Part shown: piece by piece, positions 24,867 to 33,773 of the stretch | Layout: each line of letters opens with the position of its first letter | Position numbering within the stretch: the stretch's first letter is position 1 | Assembly: GCF_000744095.1 (NCBI RefSeq) | Contig: NZ_JQLI01000004.1 | Span: 248,001 to 312,000 of the forward strand | Origin: Cupriavidus necator A5-1 | Lineage (GTDB): Bacteria; Pseudomonadota; Gammaproteobacteria; Burkholderiales; Burkholderiaceae | Direction: 5' to 3' | Length of the DNA: 64,000 nt | Program-made: the position numbers and the translations under genes | Notes under the pieces: generated by a model | The model's input: the letters and a program-made list of their open reading frames with translations, nothing else | Told to the model about the DNA's origin: nothing | The model's database searches: none

Positions 24867-25831
24867 GCTGCCTCCTGCCGGCCGCTGCCGCCGGTGTTGC
24901 CACCCCAGGCCTGGCGCAACGACGCCGCGGCTGCATCCAGCGCATGGCTGGCGGCATCGATCACCCCTTGCATGCTGATAAAACCATGGAACTGGCCGGG
25001 CCAGCGGCGCACGGTAACGTTTCCGCCCGCGCGCTGCAGGGCCTCGCCATAGGCTTCGCCCTGGTCGCGCAGCGGGTCGAACTCCGCGGTGATGATGGTG
25101 GCCGGCGGCAGGCCGTGCAGGTCGCGCTGGTACAGCGGGCTGGCGCGTACATCGGTGGCATGCGCGGGGTTGGCCAGGTACTGGGCGCGATACCAGTCCA
25201 GTTCCGCGGCGCTCAGGAAGTAGCCAGCCGCGCAGTCGCGATAGCTGGCGCTGCCGGTCGCGGCGTCGGTGCAGTCCAGGTAGGGGTAGAGCAGCAACTG
25301 GTGCTGCAGCGCAATGCCGCTGCCGCGCAACTGCTGACAGGCCACGGCGGCGAGGTTGCCGCCGGCGCTGTCGCCGGCCACGGCAATCCGTGCCGGGTCG
25401 GCACCCAGTTGCGCCGCATGCGCAGCGGCCCAGCGCACGGCCGCGACCGCGTCGTCTGCCGCGGCCGGGAAGCATGCCTCCGGCGCCAGTCGGTAATCGA
25501 CCGACAGCACCAGCGCGCCGCTGCGGCGCGCGAGGCCGCGGCAGATATTGTCGTGCGAATCGAGGCCGCAGACGACAAAGCCGCCGCCGTGGAAGTAAAC
25601 CACGAGCGGCAGTGAAGTGCCGTCGTCGGGCCGGTACAGACGCGCCGGCAGCGGGCCGGCCGCGCCGTCGATGGCCAGGTCTTGCTGCGCGGCGATGGGG
25701 TCGCCGGGCGCGAATGGAGGCATGGCCGCCAGCGCGGCACGGTAGTCGGCGGCGCGCAGCGTGGAGAAATCGGGGCTGGGCATGGCGGCCATGGCGTCAA
25801 GCACGGCGCGGGCCTGGGGGTCAAGCGGCAT
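24863..25831 (-). CDS. alpha/beta hydrolase (HSL-type esterase)
   Basis: A 322-residue esterase of the hormone-sensitive-lipase family: oxyanion motif HGGGF, nucleophile in GDSAGGN, then Asp in EFDPLRD and His in QFHGF. No signal peptide, so cytoplasmic. It follows the SDR by about 30 bp and overlaps ribB by 4 bp. It could hydrolyse steroid esters or lactones; the substrate is not visible. Confidence 0.88.
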   Translation of the reverse strand: MPLDPQARAVLDAMAAMPSPDFSTLRAADYRAALAAMPPFAPGDPIAAQQDLAIDGAAGPLPARLYRPDDGTSLPLVVYFHGGGFVVCGLDSHDNICRGLARRSGALVLSVDYRLAPEACFPAAADDAVAAVRWAAAHAAQLGADPARIAVAGDSAGGNLAAVACQQLRGSGIALQHQLLLYPYLDCTDAATGSASYRDCAAGYFLSAAELDWYRAQYLANPAHATDVRASPLYQRDLHGLPPATIITAEFDPLRDQGEAYGEALQRAGGNVTVRRWPGQFHGFISMQGVIDAASHALDAAAASLRQAWGGNTGGSGRQEAA

Positions 25832-25864
25832 GGTGTCTCCTGGATTGCCTTTGAGGAATCAAGC

Positions 25865-26674
25865 TCAGAGTGCGAAGGCCGGCTGGCTGCCGGCGGCAAT
25901 GCCTTGCGCGCGCGCCAGCGCGGCTTGCACGGCCTGCTCGTGCGGCAAGATCCAGAACTGGCCAGCCGACACGCCATCCAGGATCACGCGCGCGACCTCA
26001 TCCGGCGTCATGCCGGCGGCAATGCCGCTGCGCAGCGCGCCGTTCATCTGGTTCACCTCCTGCGGTCCGGCGCCATCCAGGTCCGACGCGATGCCGGTCG
26101 CCACCGGCCCGGGGCAGGCCACCGACACCCTGATCGGCAGGCCCACCGCCTGCAGTTCCAGCGCCAGCCCTTCGCTCAGCGCCACCACGCCCTGCTTGGA
26201 CAGCGTGTAGGGCGCCAGCCACGGCCCCACCGCCAGGCCGGCCATCGAGGCGACGTTGACGATATGGCCCGCGCCCTGCGCGGCCATGCGCGGCACGAAG
26301 CAGCGCAGCGCGTGCAGCACGCTCCACAGGTTGACGCGCAGCACGCGCTCGAATACCTCCGGCGCCAGCTCCCAGCAGCGGCCGGTGGCGAGCACGCCGG
26401 CGTTGTTGACCAGCAGGTCGACACGGCCCAGGCGCAGGAAGCTCTCCTCGCACAGGTGTCCGATCTGCCCCGCGTCCGATACGTCGGTGGGTATTGCGAT
26501 GACGGTGACACCTTGTCCGGCAAGCGCGGCACGCGTCGCTTCCAGCGCAGTGGCGTCGATATCCGCCAGCGCCAGCGCATAGCCTTGCGCCGCCAGGGCC
26601 TTTGCCAGCGCGCGGCCGATGCCGCTGCCCGCTCCGGTGATCACTGCGGCCTGCTGCCGCGGGTTTGCCGCCAT
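25865..26674 (-). CDS. SDR-family oxidoreductase
   Basis: A 269-residue classical SDR: loop TGAGSGIG at 13-20, NNAG, Ser143, Tyr156 and Lys160 (YTLSK), with a longer C-terminus than FabG. The start at 26674 follows CGGAGAA and lies 79 bp downstream of a regulon operator. First gene of SDR-esterase-ribB. The exact steroid substrate is unknown. Confidence 0.85.
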   Translation of the reverse strand: MAANPRQQAAVITGAGSGIGRALAKALAAQGYALALADIDATALEATRAALAGQGVTVIAIPTDVSDAGQIGHLCEESFLRLGRVDLLVNNAGVLATGRCWELAPEVFERVLRVNLWSVLHALRCFVPRMAAQGAGHIVNVASMAGLAVGPWLAPYTLSKQGVVALSEGLALELQAVGLPIRVSVACPGPVATGIASDLDGAGPQEVNQMNGALRSGIAAGMTPDEVARVILDGVSAGQFWILPHEQAVQAALARAQGIAAGSQPAFAL

Positions 26675-26725
26675 GGTCGTGTTCTCCGTGAAAAAGAGGC
26701 GGCGGGGATCGCCGCCCATGATTGA

Positions 26726-26769
26726 CTTGTAGCCGCAGCACCGCGGCGTGGCATCGTCTGTTTGGGTAG
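26726..26769 (-). promoter_or_regulatory. regulon operator and -10 for SDR-esterase-ribB
   Basis: Reverse-strand CTACCCAAACAGACGAT (26753-26769) keeps the GACGAT half-site but has a weak first half. TACAAG at 26726-26731 starts 30.5 bp from the expected dyad centre. Confidence 0.55.
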
Positions 26770-26833
26770 GGCGGGACGGCGTCACATGGCGACTAGGGGT
26801 TTGCCCTCGAGCGGGCGGGGATGGGCCTGTCCT

Positions 26834-26877
26834 TAGTCTGTTTGGAGTATGTGTTCGGGCCGCCGGCGCGTGAGGAT
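26834..26877 (+). promoter_or_regulatory. regulon operator upstream of LuxR copy 2
   Basis: TAGTCTGTTTGGAGTAT (26834-26850) with GAGGAT at 26872-26877, 30.5 bp from the dyad centre. The leader that follows contains GGACTAGTCC (26892-26901) and a 7-bp hairpin (26900-26920). Together with the element at 26927 this fills the 399-bp gap before the LuxR gene. Confidence 0.55.
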
Positions 26878-26926
26878 TGGCCTGTCCCGCAGGACTAGTC
26901 CGGCGCGCTTGCAGCGCCGGCCTGGC

Positions 26927-26983
26927 CTAGGGCAAACCATGAAGGCGGGGGGCAAGCCGCGACCCCTTTGCCGTCCCTATCAT
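26927..26983 (+). promoter_or_regulatory. proximal promoter of LuxR copy 2, shared with copy 3
   Basis: CTAGGGCAAACCATGAA (26927-26943) is nearly identical to 44749-44765 upstream of the third LuxR gene. It is followed at the same distance (46 versus 45 bp) by GTCCCTAT, which includes the -10 TATCAT (26978-26983). Conservation before two paralogues suggests auto- or cross-regulation. Confidence 0.6.
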
Positions 26984-27073
26984 CAGGGCACAAAAAAGGG
27001 CCGCAGAGCTCGCAGAAGGCCAGCCGTCCGGCACGTCCGACGCGCTGCGCACGCCACAATGGAGACAGAGGAA

Positions 27074-28258
27074 ATGCTGATGGAGGTTAGCCACAACCAG
27101 GCAGCCGCACACCTGTTCGCGCAGACGACGGTGTCGCTGTCGGACTTCAGCGCGTTGCTGGGCAATATCTACCAGGGACCGATGGAGCAGGTGCCGTGGG
27201 GCAAGGCGCTGGAACAGATCCGCCGGCAGCTCAATGCCAACTATGTCACGCTGATCCTGCGTTCACCGGCCACGGATCGTTCCGGGCTGATGGTCAATGC
27301 ATCCGAGCATGGCTCGACCCTGCCGGGCGAGACCTCCTACAACAACTACTACTACGCGCTCGACCCCTTCATCGGCCTGCCGTCGGACCGCGTGGTGACG
27401 ATCGACGAGCACCTGGGGCCCGGCGTCTGGTGCCAGAGCGAAATCTACCTGCAGTTCCTCAAGGACATCGGCATCCGCTACATCCTGGGCGCGGACCTGC
27501 GTACCGACGACGGCGTGGAATGCCGCTTCCGCGTGTGCCGCAAGCACGACGGCCGCGACTTCTCGGCCGCGGACAAGGCGCTGTGCACGGCGCTGCTGCC
27601 GCACCTGAAGCGCGCGGTGGACCTGCACTCGCGCCTCGACGTGGTGGAATCGGAGCGCACCGTCTATGCCAGCGCCATCGATCGCATGCTGGTCGGAATG
27701 GTGATCCTGGACGAGTCCGGCACCATCATCAAGACCAACGCGGCCGCCGACGAGATCCTGGGCGCCAAGGACGGCATCCGTATGGCCAAGGGCGGGCTGG
27801 ACGTGGAATACGGCCAGGAGAACCGCAAGTTCCAGCGCCTGCTGCGCCAGGCGATGATGGGCCACCACGGCACCGCGCCGGCACTGATGGAAGCGATGTC
27901 GATCACGCGCCCGTCAGGAAGCGCCAAGCTGGGCGTGCTGATCCGCACGATCCCGCTCAGCGAGTGGTCCGAGGACAATCGCAAGCGGCCCGCCTGCGTG
28001 GTCTTCATCCGCGACCCGGAGCGCCGCTCGCAGGCGTCGCACGATGTGGTGCGCCAGCTGTTCGACCTCACGCCGGCGGAGACCCAGCTGGCGCTGCAGC
28101 TGGCCAACGGGCTCACGCTCGATGAAGCCGCGGACGAACTCGGCATCAGCAAGAACACGGCGCGCGCGCACCTGCGCGCGATCTTCTCCAAGACCGGCGT
28201 GACCCGGCAGGCCACGCTGGTCCGCATGCTGCTGAGCAGCGTGATTTCGCTGGGCTAG
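27074..28258 (+). CDS. LuxR-family regulator (TeiR-like), copy 2
   Basis: A 394-residue regulator: N-terminal sensor-like domain (FSALLGNIYQGPMEQVPWG ... SYNNYYYALDPFI ... DGVECRFRVCRKHDGRDF), PAS-like segment DRMLVGMVILDESG, and a C-terminal LuxR/GerE HTH (LTPAETQLALQLANG ... LGISKNTARAHLR). Very similar along its length to the copy at 44872. The start 27074 is chosen because GGAGACAGAGGAA precedes it, as GGAGACAGAGA precedes the copy-3 start. By family (TeiR) it should activate steroid genes; the operators at -42.5 fit its HTH class. Its stop overlaps the convergent VOC gene. Confidence 0.88.
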   Translation: MLMEVSHNQAAAHLFAQTTVSLSDFSALLGNIYQGPMEQVPWGKALEQIRRQLNANYVTLILRSPATDRSGLMVNASEHGSTLPGETSYNNYYYALDPFIGLPSDRVVTIDEHLGPGVWCQSEIYLQFLKDIGIRYILGADLRTDDGVECRFRVCRKHDGRDFSAADKALCTALLPHLKRAVDLHSRLDVVESERTVYASAIDRMLVGMVILDESGTIIKTNAAADEILGAKDGIRMAKGGLDVEYGQENRKFQRLLRQAMMGHHGTAPALMEAMSITRPSGSAKLGVLIRTIPLSEWSEDNRKRPACVVFIRDPERRSQASHDVVRQLFDLTPAETQLALQLANGLTLDEAADELGISKNTARAHLRAIFSKTGVTRQATLVRMLLSSVISLG

Positions 28259-28611
28259 CCCGGTTGTCCTGGCTTTGCGCTGAGCACCAGCGCAAAGCCT
28301 TCCGGGGTTTGCAGTACCGCACGGGTCTCGTGCGGCCCCTGCGCCGCGGGCTGCGCCACGCTGGCACCCGCATCCACCAGCCGCGCGATCGCCGCGGCGA
28401 TATCGTCACCCTCATCCACCTTGAACGCGAGCGCGGGCTGGTCCACCAGCCTTTCTTCGCCGCCCACCAGCGCCAGCGTCAGCGCGCCCGCGTCGAGCGC
28501 GCAATAGCGGTTTCCGTCGCGAAACTTCACGGGTAATCCGAGCCCTTCGGTAAAGAACGGCAGCGCGGTGTCGATGTCCGCGACGGGGTAAAGCAGCAGC
28601 CTGGCTTGCAT
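28255..28611 (-). CDS. VOC (glyoxalase/bleomycin-resistance) superfamily protein
   Basis: A 118-residue single-domain vicinal-oxygen-chelate protein: LLLYPVADIDTALPFF at the start, a TEGLGLPVKFRDG turn, and LQTPEGFALVL near the end. The classic metal His/Glu set is not clear, so it may be an isomerase-like, binding or non-metal member. The start at 28611 follows AGAGGACCAGGACACC. It is divergent from a luciferase-like monooxygenase with one shared operator. Confidence 0.75.
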   Translation of the reverse strand: MQARLLLYPVADIDTALPFFTEGLGLPVKFRDGNRYCALDAGALTLALVGGEERLVDQPALAFKVDEGDDIAAAIARLVDAGASVAQPAAQGPHETRAVLQTPEGFALVLSAKPGQPG

Positions 28612-28658
28612 GGTGTCCTGGTCCTCTCGATGAAAGCGGGCGTTGATGCCCGCGACCA

Positions 28659-28730
28659 ATGATAGGGATGCGCCATGCACTGCTCATAATCCAATCAGAC
28701 GATGTTGCAACGCCTTGCGCCGCCCACACT
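28659..28730. promoter_or_regulatory. bidirectional operator between VOC and LLM genes
   Basis: TAATCCAATCAGACGAT (28687-28703) has a strong reverse-strand -10, TATCAT (28659-28664), and a weaker forward hexamer CACACT (28725-28730). Both begin 30.5 bp from the dyad centre. Confidence 0.65.
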
Positions 28731-28823
28731 GCGATCACACAGGCCGCTTCCGGCCCGAGGCGCGGCAACCGGCGGCGCCACGGTGGCGGTCCTGAACCAT
28801 CAATGCCAGGGAAGGGGACTGCA

Positions 28824-29975
28824 ATGCGTTTTTCGCTGATCTATGAAGCACAGACCGTCGATGCCTCGCGCGCCGGCGACCACAAGGTGTTCGATGAAAT
28901 CATGGAACAGGTGGTGCTGGCCGAGGACATGGGCTTTGACGTGGTCTGGGCGGTCGAGCACACCGCGCTGACCAACTACGCGCACATGAGCGCGCCGGAA
29001 ACATTCCTGGCCTTCGTCGCCGGGCGCACCCAGCGCATCGGCATCGGCCACGGCGTGGTGTGCCTGCCGCCGGCGATGAACCATCCGGTCAAGGTGGCCG
29101 AGCGCATCGCCACGCTCGACATCCTCTCCGGCGGCCGCGTGCACTTTGGCGTGGGCAAGGGCGGTACCCAGCAGGAGGCCGGCACCTTCGGCTACGACCT
29201 GAACACCCTGCACCCGATGATCGACGAGTCGATGTACCTGATCCCGAAGATCATGACGCAGGACGAGATCGAGCACGACGGCGAGTTCATCAAGATCCCG
29301 CGCCGCCCGATCCACCCCAAGCCGCGCCAGGACCCGCACCCGCTGATGTACCTGGCCTGCACCAATGCCGACACGCTGCAACGTGCCGGCGCGCGCGGCA
29401 TGGGGGCGCTGGTGCTCGGCTTCGGCGGTCCCGAGGATGTGGCCAAGAAGAATGCGATCTATCGCGCGGCATGGGAGAGCCGCAAGCCTGAAGACCAGGT
29501 CGGCTTCCGCCCGCACCAGCACCTGGCGGCGCTGTGTCCGACCATCGTGCTGGAGGACGGCTTGGCGGCGCGCAAGATCGGTATCAAGGGCCAGCGCTAT
29601 TTCATGGAGTCGCTGTCGTACTGGTATGCGGGCGGTGAGCGTCCTGACCCGGCGGCCTGGGACGATGAGCATGTCACGGCCACGGATGCGCAGGGCAAGG
29701 CCGTTATCAATACGAAGTTCGCCTCCGAGAAGGTCTCGGTGGATTTCAGCGATCCGTCGATGATGATGCTCAACCCCAACCACGCTTACGGCACGGTGGA
29801 GGACTGCATCGGCTACGTGCAACGGCTGATCGATGCCGGCGCCGACGAGATCCTGTTCATCTGCCAGATGGGCACGGTGCCGCAGTGGGCGCAGCTCGAG
29901 ACCATCCGCAATATCGGCGAGCACGTGATCCCGCATTTCCGCAAGCAGGGAAGGAAGCTGCGGGCGTTGGCCTGA
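28824..29975 (+). CDS. luciferase-like (LLM) flavin-dependent oxidoreductase
   Basis: A 383-residue TIM-barrel flavoprotein of the bacterial luciferase/alkanal monooxygenase superfamily: MRFSLIYEAQ start, FDVVWAVEHTAL, then LDILSGGRVHFGVGKGG, and the usual C-terminal barrel. It needs reduced FMN from a partner; the nearest flavin reductase is tesA1 in the next operon. The start follows GGGAAGGGGACTGCA. LLM proteins often oxygenate ketones (Baeyer-Villiger) or bulky rings, so a steroid-modifying step is possible but not assigned. Confidence 0.85.
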   Translation: MRFSLIYEAQTVDASRAGDHKVFDEIMEQVVLAEDMGFDVVWAVEHTALTNYAHMSAPETFLAFVAGRTQRIGIGHGVVCLPPAMNHPVKVAERIATLDILSGGRVHFGVGKGGTQQEAGTFGYDLNTLHPMIDESMYLIPKIMTQDEIEHDGEFIKIPRRPIHPKPRQDPHPLMYLACTNADTLQRAGARGMGALVLGFGGPEDVAKKNAIYRAAWESRKPEDQVGFRPHQHLAALCPTIVLEDGLAARKIGIKGQRYFMESLSYWYAGGERPDPAAWDDEHVTATDAQGKAVINTKFASEKVSVDFSDPSMMMLNPNHAYGTVEDCIGYVQRLIDAGADEILFICQMGTVPQWAQLETIRNIGEHVIPHFRKQGRKLRALA

Positions 29976-30014
29976 GAGCTCGCTGCCTGAGGGTTCGCTA
30001 CCCGACGGTTTGCT

Positions 30015-30133
30015 CCCCTCTCCCGCTTGCGGGAGAGGGGCCGGGGGTGAGGGCAGGCGCTGGCATACCGCAGGCCTGACTTCGTCAGACACGCCCGCCC
30101 TCACCCCAACCCTCTCCCGCAAGCGGGAGAGGG
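30015..30133. repeat. REP-like hairpin pair
   Basis: CCCCTCTCCCGC-TT-GCGGGAGAGGGG (30015-30040) and a second copy with AA loop (30110-30133) enclose about 70 bp whose ends also complement (GGTGAGGGC and GCCCTCACC). It lies between the LLM gene and the tesA2 operator, within an otherwise empty 285-bp gap. Confidence 0.85.
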
Positions 30134-30178
30134 AGAACCCAGTCGGGATTCGCGGCGCGCCGTGGCATCAAAAAAAGC

Positions 30179-30222
30179 TAGTCCCATCAGACGATGGCGC
30201 CCCGCCCAACCAGTGCAACCAT
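30179..30222 (+). promoter_or_regulatory. regulon operator and -10 for tesA2 operon
   Basis: TAGTCCCATCAGACGAT (30179-30195), then AACCAT (30217-30222), 30.5 bp from the dyad centre. It would drive the eight-gene operon from 30261 to 39405. Confidence 0.7.
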
Positions 30223-30260
30223 CAACGCCAGCCACAAAACAAAGCCACAAGGAGACCGCG

Positions 30261-31454
30261 GTGCCTCACGACAACAATCCCAAGGACCTGGCAGCCCGCC
30301 TGATCGCGCGCGCCGCGCAGATGATCCCCTCGCTGGCAGAACGCGCCACCCAGGCCGAAGCCGAAGCGCGCATCCCCGCGGAAACCATCGCCGAGATGCA
30401 GGCCGCCGGCTTTTTCAAGGTGCTGCAGCCGCGCCGCTTCGGCGGCTATGAACTCGACCCCCAGACCTTCTTCCGCATCCAGATGGCACTGGCCAAAGGC
30501 TGCATGTCCACCGCCTGGGTCTACGGCGTGGTCGGCGTGCACAACTGGCAGCTCGCTCTGTTCGACGAACGCGCGCAGCAGGAGGTCTGGGGCAACGACC
30601 CCACCACGCTGATCGCCTCGACCTATATGCCCGTGGGCAAGGTCACGCCGGTCGAAGGCGGCTATCGCTTCTCCGGCCACTGGAAGTTCTCCAGCGGCAG
30701 CGAACTGTGCGACTGGATCTTCCTGGGCGGGCTGGTGCCGCCGGCCGAGCCGGGCGGCGCCTATGACTACCGCACCTTCCTGCTGCCGCGCTCCGACTAC
30801 AAGATCGTGCGCAACTGGGATGTGCTGGGCCTGCGCGCGACCGGCAGCCACGATATCGTGGTCGATGACGTGTTCGTGCCCGACTACCGCACCCACCGCG
30901 CCGTCGATGGCGCCATGGGCACCAGCCCGGGCCTGGCCGTGAATGACGTACCGCTGTACCGCCTGCCGTTCGCGCAGATCTTCGTGCGTGCCGTGTGCAC
31001 CGCGTGCATCGGCGCGCTGGAAGGCACCCTCGACGATTTCGTCGCCTACGCCGACGGACGGGTCAGCAGCAACGGCGGCGGCAAGACCGCCGAGGACGGC
31101 GGCGCGCAGATGGTTTGCGCCAATGCGCAGGTGGCGATCGACGAGATGCGGACCATCCTTGAACGCAACTTCGACGAGCTGCTCGCCGTGGCGCGTGAAG
31201 GCGGCCAGGTGCAGACGCCGCGCCGGCTGCATTTCCGCTACCAGTCCTCGCAGGTGGCCGAGCGCTGCGCGCAGCTGGCCAACAGCCTGCTGCGCTACGC
31301 CGGCGGCAACGGCATCTACCGCACCAACCCGATGGTGCGCCGTTTCCTCGACCTGCACGCCGCACGCGCCCACTACGCCAACAACCTGGACCGCTTCGGC
31401 CAGAACCTGGGCGGCGTGATGATGGGGCGCGCCAATACCGACTTCTTTATCTGA
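30261..31454 (+). CDS. tesA2: 3-HSA 4-hydroxylase, oxygenase component
   Basis: A 397-residue flavin-dependent monooxygenase with an acyl-CoA-dehydrogenase fold (HsaA/TesA2 group). It hydroxylates the phenolic A ring of 3-HSA to the catechol 3,4-DHSA, using reduced flavin from TesA1. Visible features are PRRFGGYELDPQTFF, the SGSELCDW substrate loop and the C-terminal YAGGNGIYRTNPMVRRF with FGQNLGGVMMGR. The start is GTG 30261 with AAGGAGACCGCG; an ATG at 30162 would place the operator region inside the protein. First gene of the operon. Confidence 0.9.
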   Translation: MPHDNNPKDLAARLIARAAQMIPSLAERATQAEAEARIPAETIAEMQAAGFFKVLQPRRFGGYELDPQTFFRIQMALAKGCMSTAWVYGVVGVHNWQLALFDERAQQEVWGNDPTTLIASTYMPVGKVTPVEGGYRFSGHWKFSSGSELCDWIFLGGLVPPAEPGGAYDYRTFLLPRSDYKIVRNWDVLGLRATGSHDIVVDDVFVPDYRTHRAVDGAMGTSPGLAVNDVPLYRLPFAQIFVRAVCTACIGALEGTLDDFVAYADGRVSSNGGGKTAEDGGAQMVCANAQVAIDEMRTILERNFDELLAVAREGGQVQTPRRLHFRYQSSQVAERCAQLANSLLRYAGGNGIYRTNPMVRRFLDLHAARAHYANNLDRFGQNLGGVMMGRANTDFFI

Positions 31455-31481
31455 AGCCGCGCACCGGCAAGGGAACCCATC

Positions 31482-33236
31482 ATGACCCAGAGTACAGCGC
31501 GCATGCAGGCGAAGGAGTATGACGTGGTGGTGGTCGGCTCGGGCGCCGGCGGCATGCTGGCCGCGTGCCGTGCCGCCGATCGCGGCCTGTCGGTGGTGGT
31601 GCTGGAGAAGAGCAGCCAGTACGGCGGCACCTCGGCGGTGTCCGGCGGCGGCATCTGGGTCCCGCTCAACCACCATATCGCGCCGGCAGGCGGGCAGGAC
31701 GACTACGCCAGGGCGCTGGAGTACGTGCTTGCGTGCACCGGCGAGCACGGCGATCCGCAGCGCATCCGCGCCTACCTTGAACAGGCACCGCGCATGCTGC
31801 AGTACCTGGAGCAGCAGGCTGGCGTGCGGTATTACACGCTGCCGCGCTACGCGGACTACTTCCAGAAGGTGCCGGGCGCGATGCCCGGCTACCGTGCGCT
31901 CGACCCGATGCCGTTCGACGGCGCGCGGCTGCGCGAGGAATTCGACCGGCTGCGGCCACCGTCGCCGGGAACGCTGGTGGGCGGGCGTGTGGCCGTGACC
32001 TCGGGCGAGGCGCATGCGCTGCTGTGCCGCTCGCCCGGCTGGCTGGGCCTGGCGGTGCGCCAGTTCGCCCGCTACTGGCTGGACCTTGGCTGGCGCCGCA
32101 AGACCCGGCGCGACCGCCGGCTCACGCTCGGCAACAGCCTGGCCGGTGGCCTGCGCCGCGCGATGATGGATCGCGCGATCCCGCTGTGGCTCGATACCGC
32201 GCTGCAGGACCTGATCGTGGAAGACGGCGCGGTGCGCGGTGTGCGCGCCGTGCAATACGGGCGGGCGGTGGAGATCCGTGCCTTGCGCGGGGTGATCCTG
32301 GCCGCCGGCGGCTTCGAACGCAACCAGGCCATGCGCGAGCAGTACCTGCCGCAACCGACGCAGGCCGCCTGGAGCGCCACGCCGCCCAACAACACCGGCG
32401 ACGCCATCCGGGCTGGGCAAGCTGCTGGCGCCGGCGTGGCGCTGATGTCGCACGTCTGGGGCGCGCCTACCGTGCATGTGCAGGGCGAGGAAAAGCAGCG
32501 TGCGCTCTTTATCGAGCGCGCCATGCCGGGCTGCCTGGTGGTGAACGGGCAGGGCCGGCGCTTCGTCAACGAAGCCGCCCCGTATTCCGAGTTCGTGCCG
32601 GCCATGTACCGCGACCATGAAAAGACCGGCTGCAGCGTGCCGGCGTGGATGGTGTTCGACGCCACCTTCCGCCACAAATACCCGTGCGGGCCGATCCTGC
32701 CGGGCTCGGTCATGCCGGACCGCAGCATTCCGGCCAGCCTGTCCGGCATCCTGGTGCGCGCCGACACGCTGGCAGAGCTGGCCCAGCAGATCGGCGTCGA
32801 CGCCGACGGGCTCGCCGACAGCGTTGGCCGCATGAACCGCTATGCGGCCACCGGGGTGGACGAGGAGTTCGGCAAGGGCGACAACCTGTTCGATACCTAC
32901 TACAGCGACCCGGCGGTACGGCCCAACCCCTGCCTGGCGCCGATCGGCAAGGCACCGTTCTACGCCGTGCGGCTCGACGCCGGCGACATCGGCACCAAGG
33001 GCGGGCTGGTGACCGATGCCAGCGCGCGGGTGCTGCGCGAAGACGGCACCGCTATCGCCGGGTTGTTCGCCATCGGCAACACCAGTGCCGCGGTGATGGG
33101 CACCAGCTATCCCGGCGCGGGCTCGACCCTCGGCCCGGCCATGACCTTCGGCTTTATCGCTGCCGACGTGCTCTCGCAGCACGCGCGTCAGCCCGCTGCC
33201 GCGCACAACGCTCAAACCGTACAGGAGGCCCTATGA
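31482..33236 (+). CDS. tesH: 3-ketosteroid delta-1-dehydrogenase
   Basis: A 584-residue flavoprotein with N-terminal FAD site VVVGSGAGGMLAA and EKSSQYGGTSAVSGGG. The C-terminal motif YPGAGSTLGPAM (Tyr543, Gly547) reproduces the Tyr487-x3-Gly491 pair that activates the substrate in Rhodococcus KstD. It introduces the C1-C2 double bond, the step that with 9alpha-hydroxylation opens ring B. Slightly longer than typical KstD (about 510-570). Its stop overlaps the tesA1 start (ATGA). Confidence 0.9.
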   Translation: MTQSTARMQAKEYDVVVVGSGAGGMLAACRAADRGLSVVVLEKSSQYGGTSAVSGGGIWVPLNHHIAPAGGQDDYARALEYVLACTGEHGDPQRIRAYLEQAPRMLQYLEQQAGVRYYTLPRYADYFQKVPGAMPGYRALDPMPFDGARLREEFDRLRPPSPGTLVGGRVAVTSGEAHALLCRSPGWLGLAVRQFARYWLDLGWRRKTRRDRRLTLGNSLAGGLRRAMMDRAIPLWLDTALQDLIVEDGAVRGVRAVQYGRAVEIRALRGVILAAGGFERNQAMREQYLPQPTQAAWSATPPNNTGDAIRAGQAAGAGVALMSHVWGAPTVHVQGEEKQRALFIERAMPGCLVVNGQGRRFVNEAAPYSEFVPAMYRDHEKTGCSVPAWMVFDATFRHKYPCGPILPGSVMPDRSIPASLSGILVRADTLAELAQQIGVDADGLADSVGRMNRYAATGVDEEFGKGDNLFDTYYSDPAVRPNPCLAPIGKAPFYAVRLDAGDIGTKGGLVTDASARVLREDGTAIAGLFAIGNTSAAVMGTSYPGAGSTLGPAMTFGFIAADVLSQHARQPAAAHNAQTVQEAL

Positions 33237-33757
33237 GCGCCAATCCCGAAACCAGCACCGCGCTGCGCGATGACATGCTGAAGGCGATGCGCCGCATGGC
33301 GCGCTCGGTGGCGGTGATCAGCTGCCGCCATGGCGAGCGCCGCTATTCGATGTCGGTGACGGCAGTCGATTCGCTGTCCGCCGACCCGCCCTCGCTGCTG
33401 ATCTGCATCAACCGCAGTTCGTCGATCTATCCGCCGCTCGATGCCGGTACAGACTTCTGCATCAACCTGCTGGCCGCCGACCACCGCGACATCGCGGTGG
33501 ATTGCAGCGGCCGCCTCAAGGGCGAAGAGCGCTTCACCAGCGGCGAGTGGGAGGACGAGCTGCTCGGCGTGCCGTGCCTGCGCAACGCCCAGGCCAACCT
33601 GGTGTGTCGGCAGGATGGCCGCTTCGACTACGGCACGCACGCGGTCTTTATCGGGCGCTTGCGCGAGGTGAGGCTGGCGGGAGAGGTGTCGCCGCTGGTC
33701 TATGTCGACGGCGCCTATACCACGTCAGCGCCGCTGCGCGCGCTGTGTTCGGCATAA
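33233..33757 (+). CDS. tesA1: flavin reductase component of 3-HSA hydroxylase
   Basis: A 174-residue FMN/FAD reductase of the HpaC/HsaB type: RRMARSVAVISC, then YSMSVTAVDSLSADPPSLLICIN, and the C-terminal HAVFIGRLREVRL with PLVYVDGAY. It reduces flavin with NAD(P)H for TesA2 and possibly also for the LLM protein. Preceded by AGGAGGCCCT; the ATG overlaps the tesH stop. Placement between two dehydrogenases rather than beside tesA2 is slightly unusual. Confidence 0.88.
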   Translation: MSANPETSTALRDDMLKAMRRMARSVAVISCRHGERRYSMSVTAVDSLSADPPSLLICINRSSSIYPPLDAGTDFCINLLAADHRDIAVDCSGRLKGEERFTSGEWEDELLGVPCLRNAQANLVCRQDGRFDYGTHAVFIGRLREVRLAGEVSPLVYVDGAYTTSAPLRALCSA

Positions 33758-33773
33758 GCCGGGGAGCGCAAGC

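Noticed and set aside
23766..25475. 569-codon version of the RibBA-like protein
   Set aside because: The first 203 codons overlap the esterase in another frame and are Arg-rich. The DHBP synthase fold begins at the ATG at 24866.
30222..33215. A 997-codon open frame on the reverse strand
   Set aside because: Antisense to tesA2 and tesH. Same compositional artefact, with no family resemblance.
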